Positions 24,576 through 33,220 are shown, numbered from the stretch's first letter. The stretch: DNA of 64,000 nt from Streptomyces lavendulae subsp. lavendulae (GCF_002803845.1 NZ_CP024985.1:1612001-1676000), one strand, 5' to 3'. Numbers and translations are program-made. The notes: generated by a model from the letters alone, not told the origin.

Positions 24576-25549
24576 CCCTTTCTCGGCGCTGTGCGCAGGA
24601 CGGCGGCCACCTCGCGGAGCAGGAGGCTCCGGGTGGGCTTGGGCGGGCCGGGCAGCACGTCGAAGCCTGCGGCCGAAACGGCCCGCAGGGCGGCGCGCCC
24701 TCCTCCCACGAACCCCGCGAGCAACAGCCGTAGCCTGCCGTGCACGCTACCCACGAGGGGGGTGCCTTCATTCAGGAGTTCGCGTGCGCGTTCAGTTTCG
24801 AATGCGACCAGGGAGCGTACGGACGCTCCGGCGGACGGGGCCCGCAGGTCGTTCTCGGTGACGTGGAAGCGGCGCATGTCCTGCGCGGGGAGGTAGATCC
24901 GGTCGCGGCCGAGGTCCTCGGCGACGTCCTGGAGGTGTTCGGCGATCTGCAGGGCGGTGCAGACGGCGTCGGAGCGGCGGATGCGCTCCGGGGTGGCGGT
25001 GCCGGTCAGGGCGAGCACGAGGCGGCCCACGGGGTTGGCGGAGAGCTCGCAGTAGGCGAGCAGGTCCGCGTACGTCGCGTACCGCGTGACGTGCTGGTCC
25101 CGGCGGTTGGCCTCGATGAGCCCGAGGAAGGGCTCGGGGGTGAGGCCGTGGTCGCGCACGACGGGGCGCAGGGCCTGCAGCAGGGGGTGGCGGGGCGGGC
25201 CGTCGGCGGAGCCGAAGACGCGCATCAGGTCGGCCTCGAAGGCGTCGAGCATGGCGGGACGGTCGTCCACGGCGGCCGGGTCGAGGCCGAGGAGCACGGC
25301 GTCGCGGCCGCCGGGGGCGAGGTCGCCGTCGCCGATGTCGTCGACGAGGCGGGCGTAGCCGTAGACCGCCGTCAGGCCCTCGCGCCAGGCGCGGGGCAGG
25401 AAGGCGGGGGCGACGGGGAAGTTCTCCGCCGCCGCCTTGGCGAGGGTGGCGCGGGCGTGGGGGTCGAGGGCGGCACCGGGGGCGCCGGGCCGGATGCCGG
25501 GCCCGGCGGTCACCGCCCGCCGCCCGCGGCGGGGACGGCCACTGCGCAT
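24572..25549 (-). CDS. hpnC: HpnC hydroxysqualene synthase
   Basis: This 325-residue squalene/phytoene synthase-like enzyme, the first gene of the hopanoid operon, converts presqualene diphosphate to hydroxysqualene. Motifs are YGYARLVDDIGDGDL (about residues 64-78) and LQIAEHLQDVAEDLGRDR (about 197-214), with YLPAQDM next. The ATG at 25549 has only a weak ribosome binding site; a GTG at 25513 would trim 12 basic residues and is possible. The promoter should lie in the gap before 25.86 kb. Confidence 0.93.
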   Translation of the reverse strand: MRSGRPRRGRRAVTAGPGIRPGAPGAALDPHARATLAKAAAENFPVAPAFLPRAWREGLTAVYGYARLVDDIGDGDLAPGGRDAVLLGLDPAAVDDRPAMLDAFEADLMRVFGSADGPPRHPLLQALRPVVRDHGLTPEPFLGLIEANRRDQHVTRYATYADLLAYCELSANPVGRLVLALTGTATPERIRRSDAVCTALQIAEHLQDVAEDLGRDRIYLPAQDMRRFHVTENDLRAPSAGASVRSLVAFETERARELLNEGTPLVGSVHGRLRLLLAGFVGGGRAALRAVSAAGFDVLPGPPKPTRSLLLREVAAVLRTAPRKG

Positions 25550-25864
25550 GGGGACCGCAGAATTCCCGTAGCCATTGCCGTCACGTCTCCCGTTCTACAC
25601 TGCCGACCCAAGTCATCCCATTTCGGACACGCCGCCGAAGTTTACCCGGGAGTATCCGGGGAGAACCGGTTGTGGGGAATCGTCCCCTCTTGGCGCGATT
25701 GAGAACTGGTCCAGCTTACGCTGTACAACGCCGCGGCGGCCTATCGGGTGTTCACGGCGCCCCGGAATGTCGGCCGCGGCCGGATCCCGCCGCACGGCGA
25801 GGCCCCCGGCGCGCGGAGCGGCGGGGGCCTGCGACGGCCTGATCCGGCAAGCCGGAGCCCTCGG
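25550..25864. other. Promoter region of the hopanoid operon plus a terminator hairpin
   Basis: This 315-bp gap holds no gene. The half nearer hpnC (25550-25750) is less GC-rich and should contain the hopanoid promoter; GTGTAGAAC at about 25593 on the minus strand resembles a -10 region, but I cannot find a matching -35. At 25800-25830 a 9-bp stem (AGGCCCCCG with its complement) lies 34 bases beyond the stop of the ABC ATPase gene and is its likely terminator. Confidence 0.5.
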
Positions 25865-26647
25865 TCAGTGGCTGGTGGCCTTCTCGTAGGCGGAGACGAC
25901 TTCCTCGGTGGGCCCGTCCATCAGGAGTTCGCCCTTCTCCAGCCACAGCACCCGGCTGCAGGTGTCGCGGATGGAGTTGTTGTTGTGGCTCACCAGGAAG
26001 ACCGTGCCGGCCTTCTCCCGCAGTTCGCGGATGCGCGCCTCGGAACGCACCTGGAACTTGCGGTCACCGGTGGCGAGGGCCTCGTCGATCATCAGGACGT
26101 CGTGGTCCTTGGCGGCCGCGATCGAGAAGCGCAGGCGCGCCGCCATGCCCGAGGAGTAGGTGCGCATCGGGAGGGAGATGAAGTCCCCCTTCTCGTTGAT
26201 CCCCGAGAAGTCGACGATGTCCTGGTAGCGCTCCTTGATCTGCTCGCGGGTCATGCCCATCGCGAGACCGCCGAGGACCACGTTGCGCTCGCCCGTGAGG
26301 TCGTTCATCAGGGCCGCGTTCACGCCCAGCAGCGAGGGCTGGCCGTCGGTGTAGACCTTGCCGGACTCGCAGGGCAGCAGGCCCGCGATGGCGCGCAGCA
26401 GGGTGGACTTGCCGGAGCCGTTGGAGCCGATGAGGCCGATGGCCTCACCGCGGTACGCCGTGAAGGAGACCCCGCGCACGGCGTGGACCCGGCGGACGCC
26501 CGGGGCGTCGCCCTTGCCGCGGCGGAGTATCTTGCTCAGCGCCGCCGTGGCGCTGCCCTTGCCGGAGCTGCCGGTGTTGACGCGGTACACGATGTGCACC
26601 TCGTCGGCGATGACGGTGGGCACGCGGCCCTGGGTGATCTCAGCCAC
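25865..26647 (-). CDS. TagH-like ABC exporter ATP-binding protein
   Basis: This 260-residue ATPase is of the type that exports teichoic acid, O-antigen or capsule lipids. Walker A reads GLIGSNGSGKST (about residues 70-81), the signature YSSGMAARLRFS (about 163-174) and Walker B HDVLMIDEALATGD (about 181-194). The switch His is in FLVSHN. It has the ~30-residue N-terminal extension of the family but lacks the sugar-binding C-terminal domain of O-antigen types. The start overlaps the permease gene by eight bases, so the two form one transporter. It is the last gene of a seven-gene envelope operon. Confidence 0.92.
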   Translation of the reverse strand: MAEITQGRVPTVIADEVHIVYRVNTGSSGKGSATAALSKILRRGKGDAPGVRRVHAVRGVSFTAYRGEAIGLIGSNGSGKSTLLRAIAGLLPCESGKVYTDGQPSLLGVNAALMNDLTGERNVVLGGLAMGMTREQIKERYQDIVDFSGINEKGDFISLPMRTYSSGMAARLRFSIAAAKDHDVLMIDEALATGDRKFQVRSEARIRELREKAGTVFLVSHNNNSIRDTCSRVLWLEKGELLMDGPTEEVVSAYEKATSH

Positions 26648-27569
26648 GGCCGTAACGCTCCTCAGCCTTCCAGAAGTACACGAAGCCGCCGGCGCCGATG
26701 ACGACGGCCCAGCCGACCGCGAAGAGCCAGACGTGGGGCGGCAGGTTCGAGGCGCCGTAGTCCTCGATCAGGGAGAAGCGCACCAGGTCCATGTAGATCG
26801 CCGCGGGGTTCCACTGGAGGACGTCCGCGATCCAGGCCGGCTTGTCCTTCAGCATCGTGCCGATAGAGAACATCACGCCCGAGGCGTACATCCACGTGCG
26901 CGTGAGGAAGGGCATCAGCTGCGCGAGGTCGGGGGTCTTGGACCCCATCCGCGCGAAGACCAGCGCGAGGCCGGTGTTGAAGACGAACTGCAGGGCCAGC
27001 GTCGGGATCACCAGCAGCCAGGACGGCTGCGGGTAGTTCCCGAAGGCGACCGCGACGATGACCACGACGATCATCGAGTACAGCAGCTGCTGGAGCTGCT
27101 GCATGGAGAAGGAGATCGGCAGCGAGGCGCGCGGGAAGTGCAGCGCGCGCACCAGGCCGAGGTTGGTGGGGATCGCCCGGACACCCGCCATCAGCGAGTT
27201 CTGGGTGAAGGTGAAGACGAAGATGCCCATCACCAGGAAGGGGATGTACACCCCCTTCTCCATGCCCCGGCCCGCGTTCAGGATGAGGCCGAAGATCAGG
27301 TAGTAGACCAGCGCGTTGAGCAGGGGGGTCGCCACCTGCCAGATCTGGCCGAGCTTCGCCTGGCTGTACTGCGCCACCAGCTTGGCCCGGGAGAAGGCCA
27401 TGATGAAGTGGCGCCGGCCCCAGAGCTGCCGCACGTATCCGCCCAGGCTGGGCCGAGCGCCACTGACCGAGAGGCCGTACTTCCTGGCGAGCTCGGCGGG
27501 GCTCAGGCCCGCGTCGTCGGACGGCGGCTTGCTCGTGGCGAGGGCGCCGTCGTGGGTTGTGTCACTCAC
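26640..27569 (-). CDS. TagG-like ABC-2 exporter permease
   Basis: This 309-residue ABC-2 type permease has about six membrane segments. The pattern IWQVATPLLNALVYYLIFGL (about residues 75-94) and a conserved ending WKAEERYGRG match TagG/RfbD-type exporters of polysaccharide or teichoic-acid lipids. I start at the GTG at 27569 (MSDTTHDG), the usual N-terminus of this Streptomyces family; an ATG at 27611 adds 14 unlikely residues. A 96-base gap separates it from the glycosyltransferase. Confidence 0.9.
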   Translation of the reverse strand: MSDTTHDGALATSKPPSDDAGLSPAELARKYGLSVSGARPSLGGYVRQLWGRRHFIMAFSRAKLVAQYSQAKLGQIWQVATPLLNALVYYLIFGLILNAGRGMEKGVYIPFLVMGIFVFTFTQNSLMAGVRAIPTNLGLVRALHFPRASLPISFSMQQLQQLLYSMIVVVIVAVAFGNYPQPSWLLVIPTLALQFVFNTGLALVFARMGSKTPDLAQLMPFLTRTWMYASGVMFSIGTMLKDKPAWIADVLQWNPAAIYMDLVRFSLIEDYGASNLPPHVWLFAVGWAVVIGAGGFVYFWKAEERYGRG

Positions 27570-27665
27570 AAGTTGAAACTTTCCGTCTTCAAGATGCGGC
27601 AGGAGGGGCATCGGGGCTGGAGCGCCGGACCCGTGATGGGGCCCATGCTCCCAGACGTGAGCTTG

Positions 27666-28550
27666 TCAGATGACAGGCGGTCGGCCCAGCCGGGTCAGCT
27701 TCCAGACCGTACGCCACCTCATGGGGCGCCGGGGACCGCAGGGTGTGGTCCAGCCCTCCTTGAACCCGCCGAACCAGGCCTTGAGCGCCGGCGCCGAGGG
27801 CCTGCGCACGAGCGTCAGCGCGAGCCAGACGCCCAGGTAGACCGGGACCAGCGGGGCGGGCAGGTTGCGGCGGGCGAGCCACACCCGGTTACGGGCCACC
27901 ATACGGTGGTAGACCGCGTGCCGGGACGGGGCGGTGGTCGGGTGCAGCAGCACCATGTCCGCCCGGTAGTCGATCAGCCACCCGGCGTCGAGCGCCCGCC
28001 AGGCCAGATCGGTCTCCTCGTGCGCGTAGAAGAACTCCCCGGGCAGGGCTCCGACCTGCTGGAACACCGTCGTGCGGACGGCATTGGCCCCGCCCAGGAA
28101 GGTGGTCACGCGGGAGGAGCGCATCGGGTCCGAGGCGCGCAGCCGGGGCACGTGACGGCGCTGGGTGGCGCCGGTCTCCGGGTCGGCGATGCGGAAGCTG
28201 ATGATCCCCAGCTCCCGGTCCTCGGCGAAGGCCTGCCGGCACAGCTCGGCGGTGTCGGTCCGCTCCAGCAGCCCGTCGTCGTCGAGGAAGAGCAGGGCGT
28301 CCACGTCGGCGCCGCCGGGGCCGAAGGCCTCGATGCCGACGTTGCGGCCGCCCGGGATGCCGAGGTTCTCCGGCAGCTCGACGGTGCGCACGCCCTCGGG
28401 CAGGCCGGTGAGCGGCACGCCCTGGCCGACGACGACCACCTCGACGGGGTCGCCGTCCTGGCGGGCCACCGAGTCCAGCAGCGCCTTGAGCTCGTCGGGG
28501 CGGTTGCCCATGGTGATGATCACGGCGCCCAGCCGCATCGGCGCGGTCAC
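27666..28550 (-). CDS. Family 2 glycosyltransferase
   Basis: This 294-residue GT-A fold glycosyltransferase has the N-terminal GAVIITMGNRPDELKALLDS, the metal-binding DDD in LLFLDDDGLL (about residues 92-101) and the ED-like EFFYAHEETDLAWRAL (about 186-201). A short hydrophobic segment near residue 255 may anchor it. It presumably adds a sugar to the polymer or lipid made in this operon. The GTG at 28550 overlaps the upstream gene's stop by four bases (GTGA); an ATG four codons later is possible. Confidence 0.88.
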   Translation of the reverse strand: MTAPMRLGAVIITMGNRPDELKALLDSVARQDGDPVEVVVVGQGVPLTGLPEGVRTVELPENLGIPGGRNVGIEAFGPGGADVDALLFLDDDGLLERTDTAELCRQAFAEDRELGIISFRIADPETGATQRRHVPRLRASDPMRSSRVTTFLGGANAVRTTVFQQVGALPGEFFYAHEETDLAWRALDAGWLIDYRADMVLLHPTTAPSRHAVYHRMVARNRVWLARRNLPAPLVPVYLGVWLALTLVRRPSAPALKAWFGGFKEGWTTPCGPRRPMRWRTVWKLTRLGRPPVI

Positions 28551-29326
28551 TTGAGCCTGCTGGAGGCCAGGATCGACACCAGGTGCAGCACGGTCTGGAG
28601 CAGGGCGATGCCGGCCAGGACCGCCACGCCGAGCCGGGAGAAGAACAGGTCGCCGCGGACCTGGTCCAGGACGGCCAGCACCAGGATGAGCAGGGAGGCC
28701 TCGATGCCCAGGACCAGGCGGTGGAACTTGAGCGCGGAGGCGGCCCGGCGGGCGAGGGCCATGCCGGAGGAGCGGGGCTCGGAGGCCGCCTCCTTGACCG
28801 GTTCCTTGCCCGTCTGGTGGCGGGCGACGCCGACCAGGTCGGTCTCGGCCTTGATCAGGATCGCGCCGAGCGCCGCGAGGGTGCCCAGGAAGGCCCACAG
28901 CCAGTCGATGCGGCCGCCGCCCCACAGGTCGCTGGCGCGCAGGCCGAAGCCGACCAGGACCGCCGCGTCGCACAGGTAGGCGCCGACCCGGTCCAGGTAG
29001 ACCCCGGCGAGCGAGTACTGCTTCTTCCAGCGGGCGACCTCGCCGTCGACGCAGTCGAGCAGCAGGTACAGCTGGACCATGACCACGCCGAGGACGGCGC
29101 CCCAGATGCCGGGCACCAGGAGGGCGGGCGCGGCGAGGACACCGGCGAGGGTCATCACGTAGGTCAGCTGGTTGGGCGTGATCTTGGTGGTGACCAGGAC
29201 ACGGGTGATGCGCAGGGAGATCTCGCGCATGTACAGGCGGCCGCCCCAGTGCTCGCCACTGCGCCGGTCCTTGACGCCCGGCGGGTGAACGACGGGCCGG
29301 AGTTCAGCTACGGATGGTCTGGGCAT
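28547..29326 (-). CDS. CDP-alcohol phosphotransferase-like membrane protein, last Asp replaced
   Basis: This 259-residue integral membrane protein has the CDP-alcohol phosphatidyltransferase core. The signature D-x2-DG-x2-AR-x8-G-x3-D-x3-D reads D91, D94-G95, A98-R99, G108 and D112, but residue 116, where the fourth Asp (the proposed catalytic base) belongs, is Ala (DRVGAYLCD), with the next Asp at 120. It could be inactive, use Asp120, or act with the second phosphotransferase of the operon. About six membrane helices follow the pattern of the fold. The start overlaps the dehydrogenase gene by 23 bases. Confidence 0.85.
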   Translation of the reverse strand: MPRPSVAELRPVVHPPGVKDRRSGEHWGGRLYMREISLRITRVLVTTKITPNQLTYVMTLAGVLAAPALLVPGIWGAVLGVVMVQLYLLLDCVDGEVARWKKQYSLAGVYLDRVGAYLCDAAVLVGFGLRASDLWGGGRIDWLWAFLGTLAALGAILIKAETDLVGVARHQTGKEPVKEAASEPRSSGMALARRAASALKFHRLVLGIEASLLILVLAVLDQVRGDLFFSRLGVAVLAGIALLQTVLHLVSILASSRLK

Positions 29327-30365
29327 AGTCGGCGTAAGCGTCCCTGATCTCGGCTGCGGACAGGTTGAGGTGCTCCAGGATGGTGAAGCGTCCCGGGCGG
29401 GTCTGGGGGGCGTAGTCGACGGCCGCGACGAACTCGTCCACGCTGAACCCGATCTCCTCGGGCAGCACGGGCAGCCCGTGGCGGCGCAGGACCTCGGCGA
29501 ACAGCCCCGACTGCCCCGTGGCGCCGCGCAGGTGCATGGCGAAGGCGGCGCCGATGCCGACCTGCTCGCCGTGGAGGGCGGAGCGTCCCGGGTAGAGCAG
29601 GTCGAAGGCGTGGCTGATCTCGTGGCAGGCGCCGGACGAGGGCCGGGTGTCCCCGCTGATCGACATGGCGATGCCGGACAGCACGAGGCCCTCGGAGAGC
29701 ACGGTGAGGAACTCGTCGTCCCCGCATCCGCCGGGGTGCCGCAGGACCGACTCGCCCGCCGTGCGGGCCATGGCGGCGGCCAGGCCGTCGACGGCCTCGC
29801 CGGTGACCTGGTGCGAGAGCTCCCAGTCGGCGATGGCCGAGATGTTGGAGATCGCGTCGCCGATGCCCGCGCGGATGAACCGCACCGGGGCGTCCTTGAT
29901 CACGTCGAGGTCGATCACCATGGCGATCGGCGTGGGCACGCCGTAGGAGCCGCGCCCGTTGTCGTTGTCCAGGATGGACACCGGGGAGCAGATCCCGTCG
30001 TGCGACAGGTTGGTGGCGACGGCCACCATGGGCAGCCCGACCCGCGCCGCGGCGTACTTCGCCACGTCGATGATCTTGCCGCCGCCCAGGCCCACGACGG
30101 CGTCGTAGCGGCGGCCCTTTATGTCGTCGGCCAGCTTGACCGCGGAGTCGATGGTGCCGTCGACGACCGGGTACCAGTCGGCGTGCGGCAGGACGGGCTC
30201 CAGCTTGGCGCGCAGCGCCTGGCCGGAGCCCCCGCTGATCGCCACGGCGAGCTTGCCCGACGCGGAGATGCGCTGGTCGGCGAGGAGGCCGGCCAGGTCG
30301 TCCATCGCCCCTCGGCTGATGTCTACGACAACGGGCGAGGGGATCAGCCGCGTCAGTACCGGCAT
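29304..30365 (-). CDS. Glycerol-1-phosphate dehydrogenase-like (AraM/EgsA type) enzyme
   Basis: This 353-residue iron-containing alcohol dehydrogenase-fold protein resembles sn-glycerol-1-phosphate dehydrogenase. The nucleotide-binding GLGGGKIIDVAKYAA is at about residues 94-108, NLSHDGICSPVS carries a metal-ligand Asp (about 120-131), and the two metal His lie in ACHEISHAFD and ALHGEQVG. It would make a polyol phosphate, perhaps glycerol-1-phosphate, from a ketose phosphate. I start at the ATG at 30365, which overlaps the nucleotidyltransferase by 13 bases. In context it could provide the alcohol for a CDP-alcohol phosphotransferase (inference). Confidence 0.82.
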   Translation of the reverse strand: MPVLTRLIPSPVVVDISRGAMDDLAGLLADQRISASGKLAVAISGGSGQALRAKLEPVLPHADWYPVVDGTIDSAVKLADDIKGRRYDAVVGLGGGKIIDVAKYAAARVGLPMVAVATNLSHDGICSPVSILDNDNGRGSYGVPTPIAMVIDLDVIKDAPVRFIRAGIGDAISNISAIADWELSHQVTGEAVDGLAAAMARTAGESVLRHPGGCGDDEFLTVLSEGLVLSGIAMSISGDTRPSSGACHEISHAFDLLYPGRSALHGEQVGIGAAFAMHLRGATGQSGLFAEVLRRHGLPVLPEEIGFSVDEFVAAVDYAPQTRPGRFTILEHLNLSAAEIRDAYADYAQTIRS

Positions 30366-31105
30366 GCGATCGTCCGGCCCTTGGCGAGGTCGTCGTGGTT
30401 GTCGATCTCGACCCACGCGACGTCTCCGATGGGCGCGACGTCGATGGTGAAGCCGTCGTCGACGAGCTGCTGGTAGCCGTCCTCGTAGTAGAGGTCGGGG
30501 TCCCTCTCGAACGTGGTCTTCAGCGCCTCGGCGAGCTGCTCGGCGGCCTCGGGCTCGATGAGGGTGACGCCGATGTACTCGCCCGTCGCGTCGGCCGGGT
30601 CCATCAGCTTGGTGATCCTGCGCACGCCCTGACCATCGGCCGTGACGACCTTCATCTCCTCGTCGGCCAGGTTCTTGACCGTGTCGAGGGCGAGGATGAT
30701 CTTCTGACCGTTGCCGCGGGCGGCGAGCAGGGTCCGCTCGACGGAGACCGGGTGGACGGTGTCGCCGTTGGCGAGGATCACGCCCTGCTTGAGGACGTCA
30801 CGCGCGCACCACAGGGAGTAGGCGTTGTTCCACTCCTCGGCCTTGTCGTTGTCGATCAGCGTGATCTTGACGCCGTACTTGGCCTCCAGCGCCTCGCGGC
30901 GCTCGTAGACGGCCTCCTTGCGGTAGCCGACGACGATGGCGACCTCGGTGAGGCCGACCTCGGCGAAGTTGCCCAGGGTCAGGTCGAGGACCGTCAGGCT
31001 CTCCTCCTGGCCCTCGGGGCCGACCGGCACGAGGGCCTTGGGCAGGGTGTCGGTGTAGGGACGCAGGCGGCGTCCGGCACCGGCAGCGAGGACAAGGCCG
31101 ATCAT
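30353..31105 (-). CDS. Sugar/alcohol-phosphate nucleotidyltransferase
   Basis: This 250-residue NTP transferase is of the LicC / inositol-phosphate cytidylyltransferase type. The nucleotide-binding MIGLVLAAGAGRRLRPYT starts the protein and PKALVPVG follows. EEWNNAYSLWCARDVL (about residues 90-105) and ANGDTVHP (about 111-118) are the substrate and metal regions. It should activate a phosphorylated alcohol or sugar as a CDP- (or other NDP-) derivative, matching the two CDP-alcohol phosphotransferases in the operon. Its ATG overlaps the upstream stop by four bases. Confidence 0.87.
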   Translation of the reverse strand: MIGLVLAAGAGRRLRPYTDTLPKALVPVGPEGQEESLTVLDLTLGNFAEVGLTEVAIVVGYRKEAVYERREALEAKYGVKITLIDNDKAEEWNNAYSLWCARDVLKQGVILANGDTVHPVSVERTLLAARGNGQKIILALDTVKNLADEEMKVVTADGQGVRRITKLMDPADATGEYIGVTLIEPEAAEQLAEALKTTFERDPDLYYEDGYQQLVDDGFTIDVAPIGDVAWVEIDNHDDLAKGRTIACRY

Positions 31106-32883
31106 GCTGGTTCTCCTTCGTCATGTACGGCGGGTGCTCCGGAGGAGACCCAGAAGCGGATGCTCTCCACGAGCACCACCAGAGCCACGAACACGGCCGT
31201 GACCGTGAGCGCGACGGGGAAGTCCGCTGCGCGCGACGCCAGGACGGCGGCCAGCACCGCCGTGAGCAGCACCCGGCCCTCGTGCCCGCCGATCGTCCGC
31301 ACCAGCCAGTGCGGGGGCGCGCCGGTGCCACCGCGGATGCGGTAGACCGTGTCGTAGTGATGGTAGGCGACCGCCGCGATCAGGCCGAATGCCGCCGGGA
31401 GCGCCCCGGGCACGTCCGCCTTGACGGCGAGGACCAGGACGGTGGTGTATTCGGCGGCCCGGAACAGGGGCGGCAGCAGCCAGTCCAGGGCGCCGCGCAG
31501 CGGGGCGCCGACGGCGTCGCCGCTGAGCAGCGCGTACAGCAGGGCGGCGTAGACGACCGTCATCGAGCCGAAGGGCTCGTAGCAGGCGGCGGCGACCACG
31601 AGGACCGCGGCGAGCACGGCGAAGGGCAGGCGCAGCGAGCGGGCGGGGTGGGAGACGGCCCGGGCGACCAGCTCGGCGAGCGGGCCCGAGTCGGTGAGGT
31701 CCAGGAGCGCCTGCGCGGCCCGGTCGGTGCGCTGCGCCTTGCGGGTCAGGGAGCGCAGGACCCGGCCGGCGGTGGTGTAGAGGGCGCCGAAGGCGCAGCC
31801 GACCAGCAGGGCGTAGAAGACGATGCGCGGGGTGGTGAAGGCGGTCAGGACCGCGATCATGGCCCAGCGCTCACCGATCGGCAGGATGATCATCCTGCGG
31901 ACCCAGACCGTCCAGCCGACGCTGTCGAGCCGGCCGGACAGGGCGGCCGTCGGGCTGGTGTTGGCGGTGGCGTCGTGGTTGGCCTCGTTGAAGGCGAAGT
32001 CGACGACGTGCCGGCAGGTCATGAGGATCATCGCGCCGAGCGCGAGGGCCCACACGTCGTCGCCGTTCCTGGCGGAGCCGAGCGCGAGGCCCGCGTAGAA
32101 GGAGTACTCCTTCGCGCGGTCGAAGGTCGCGTCGAGCCAGGCGCCCATCGTCGAGTACTGGAGCGAGTAGCGGGCGAGCTGCCCGTCGGTGCAGTCCAGG
32201 ACGAAGGAGACGAGCAGCAGGACGCCGGCCACGACGTAGCCCCAGCGGTCGCCGGTGGCCGCGCAGCCCGCCGCGATCAGGGCGGTGACCAGCGAGGCCG
32301 TGGTGACCTGGTTCGGGGTGAGGCCGCGGCGCGCGCACCAGCGGGCGATGTAGCGCGAGTACGGGCTGATGAAGAAGGTGGTGAAGAAGCCGTCGCGGGA
32401 CTTCACGGCGGTGCGCAGCCGCACCGCCTCGTCGTCCACGGCGGCGACGGCGGCGACGGCCTCGGCGCGCTCCGCGTCGGTGCCGGGCACGGCGGCGACC
32501 AGGGTGCCGAGCTCGGGCCGCTGGACGGTGGTCCCGTCGGCCTCGACGGCGGCGGCGAGCCGGTCGGCGTACGGTCCGGCGCCCGCGGGCGCGAGGGCCG
32601 CGGCCCGGTCGAGGGCGGCGCGGGCCCCGGGCAGCACGGCGAAGGCGCCGGTCACGGCGCAGGCGTCGAAGCGCGGGTCGGTCAGCGCGAGGCGCAGCGC
32701 GTGCGGGTGCCCGACGAAGGCGCTGTCGACGACGGCCACCCGCTGGTCGGCCGGTACGCCGGCCAGCGCGGCAGCGGCGCCTTCGGGACCGGTGACCGGG
32801 CGGACGTCGAACCCGAGCGAGCGGAGCTCGTCTTCAAGCGGTGATCCGGGGACCGGCAGGCCGGTGAGGATGACGGTCGACAG
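31102..32883 (-). CDS. DUF5941-type CDP-alcohol phosphotransferase, probable CTG start
   Basis: This 593-residue protein is the first gene of the envelope operon. The N-terminal ~170 residues form a soluble domain (TVILTGLPVPGSPLEDELRS and onward). A membrane CDP-alcohol phosphotransferase domain follows with a complete signature (DCTDGQLARYS, then GAWLDATFD), and then several further membrane segments. The first ATG/GTG/TTG in frame is the GTG at 32739, but coding text continues 48 codons upstream. The only good start there is a CTG at 32883, nine bases after an AAGGAG box; a TGA in the same frame, six codons before the GTC ATC codons, closes anything earlier. The CTG start is inferred from the ribosome binding site. 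Confidence 0.82.
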   Translation of the reverse strand: MSTVILTGLPVPGSPLEDELRSLGFDVRPVTGPEGAAAALAGVPADQRVAVVDSAFVGHPHALRLALTDPRFDACAVTGAFAVLPGARAALDRAAALAPAGAGPYADRLAAAVEADGTTVQRPELGTLVAAVPGTDAERAEAVAAVAAVDDEAVRLRTAVKSRDGFFTTFFISPYSRYIARWCARRGLTPNQVTTASLVTALIAAGCAATGDRWGYVVAGVLLLVSFVLDCTDGQLARYSLQYSTMGAWLDATFDRAKEYSFYAGLALGSARNGDDVWALALGAMILMTCRHVVDFAFNEANHDATANTSPTAALSGRLDSVGWTVWVRRMIILPIGERWAMIAVLTAFTTPRIVFYALLVGCAFGALYTTAGRVLRSLTRKAQRTDRAAQALLDLTDSGPLAELVARAVSHPARSLRLPFAVLAAVLVVAAACYEPFGSMTVVYAALLYALLSGDAVGAPLRGALDWLLPPLFRAAEYTTVLVLAVKADVPGALPAAFGLIAAVAYHHYDTVYRIRGGTGAPPHWLVRTIGGHEGRVLLTAVLAAVLASRAADFPVALTVTAVFVALVVLVESIRFWVSSGAPAVHDEGEPA

Positions 32884-33220
32884 ACGGACTCACTCCTTGC
32901 GGGAAATTCTCGACGGGGCGCCCGGTGGGGCGGCGCGGCACGTCGGCAGAGGCTATCGGATGAATGGAACGGGGTATTCATCAGCCTTTCGGGCTCCCCG
33001 AGGGGGCTTTGGCCTCGGATGTTAGGGTGATGGCCGGCGTGTACGAATTCCGTGAGCACGTCCCGGAACGAGGAAAGAGGTGGATTGATGACCGTCGCAG
33101 TGGTCGCTGCCGAGCGCGGCGAACTCCGGTACGTCCCCGTTTCCTCCCTCCGGGCTTCCGGCCGGGCCTGAGCACGCCGTTCGGTCCCGTCGGCCGGAGC
33201 CCCCTGTCATAGGGCTCACG
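32884..33220. other. Divergent promoter region between the envelope operon and the methyltransferase fusion
   Basis: This gap holds the promoters of two divergent units. The stretch at 32940-33050 is the least GC-rich part and the likely promoter zone. TTAGGGT at about 33021 on the plus strand resembles a Streptomyces -10 box. The only coding candidate is the 27-codon ORF at 33088-33171. Confidence 0.45.
33088..33171 (+). CDS. Possible 27-residue leader peptide or small protein
   Basis: An ATG with an AGAGGTGG box upstream opens 27 codons (MTVAVVAAERGELRYVPVSS and seven more residues) before a TGA. It lies 50 bases ahead of the methyltransferase fusion gene, which itself starts with TTG and has a poor ribosome binding site. 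It could be a leader peptide, the broken front of an older gene, or chance. No homology is recognised. Confidence 0.35.
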   Translation: MTVAVVAAERGELRYVPVSSLRASGRA

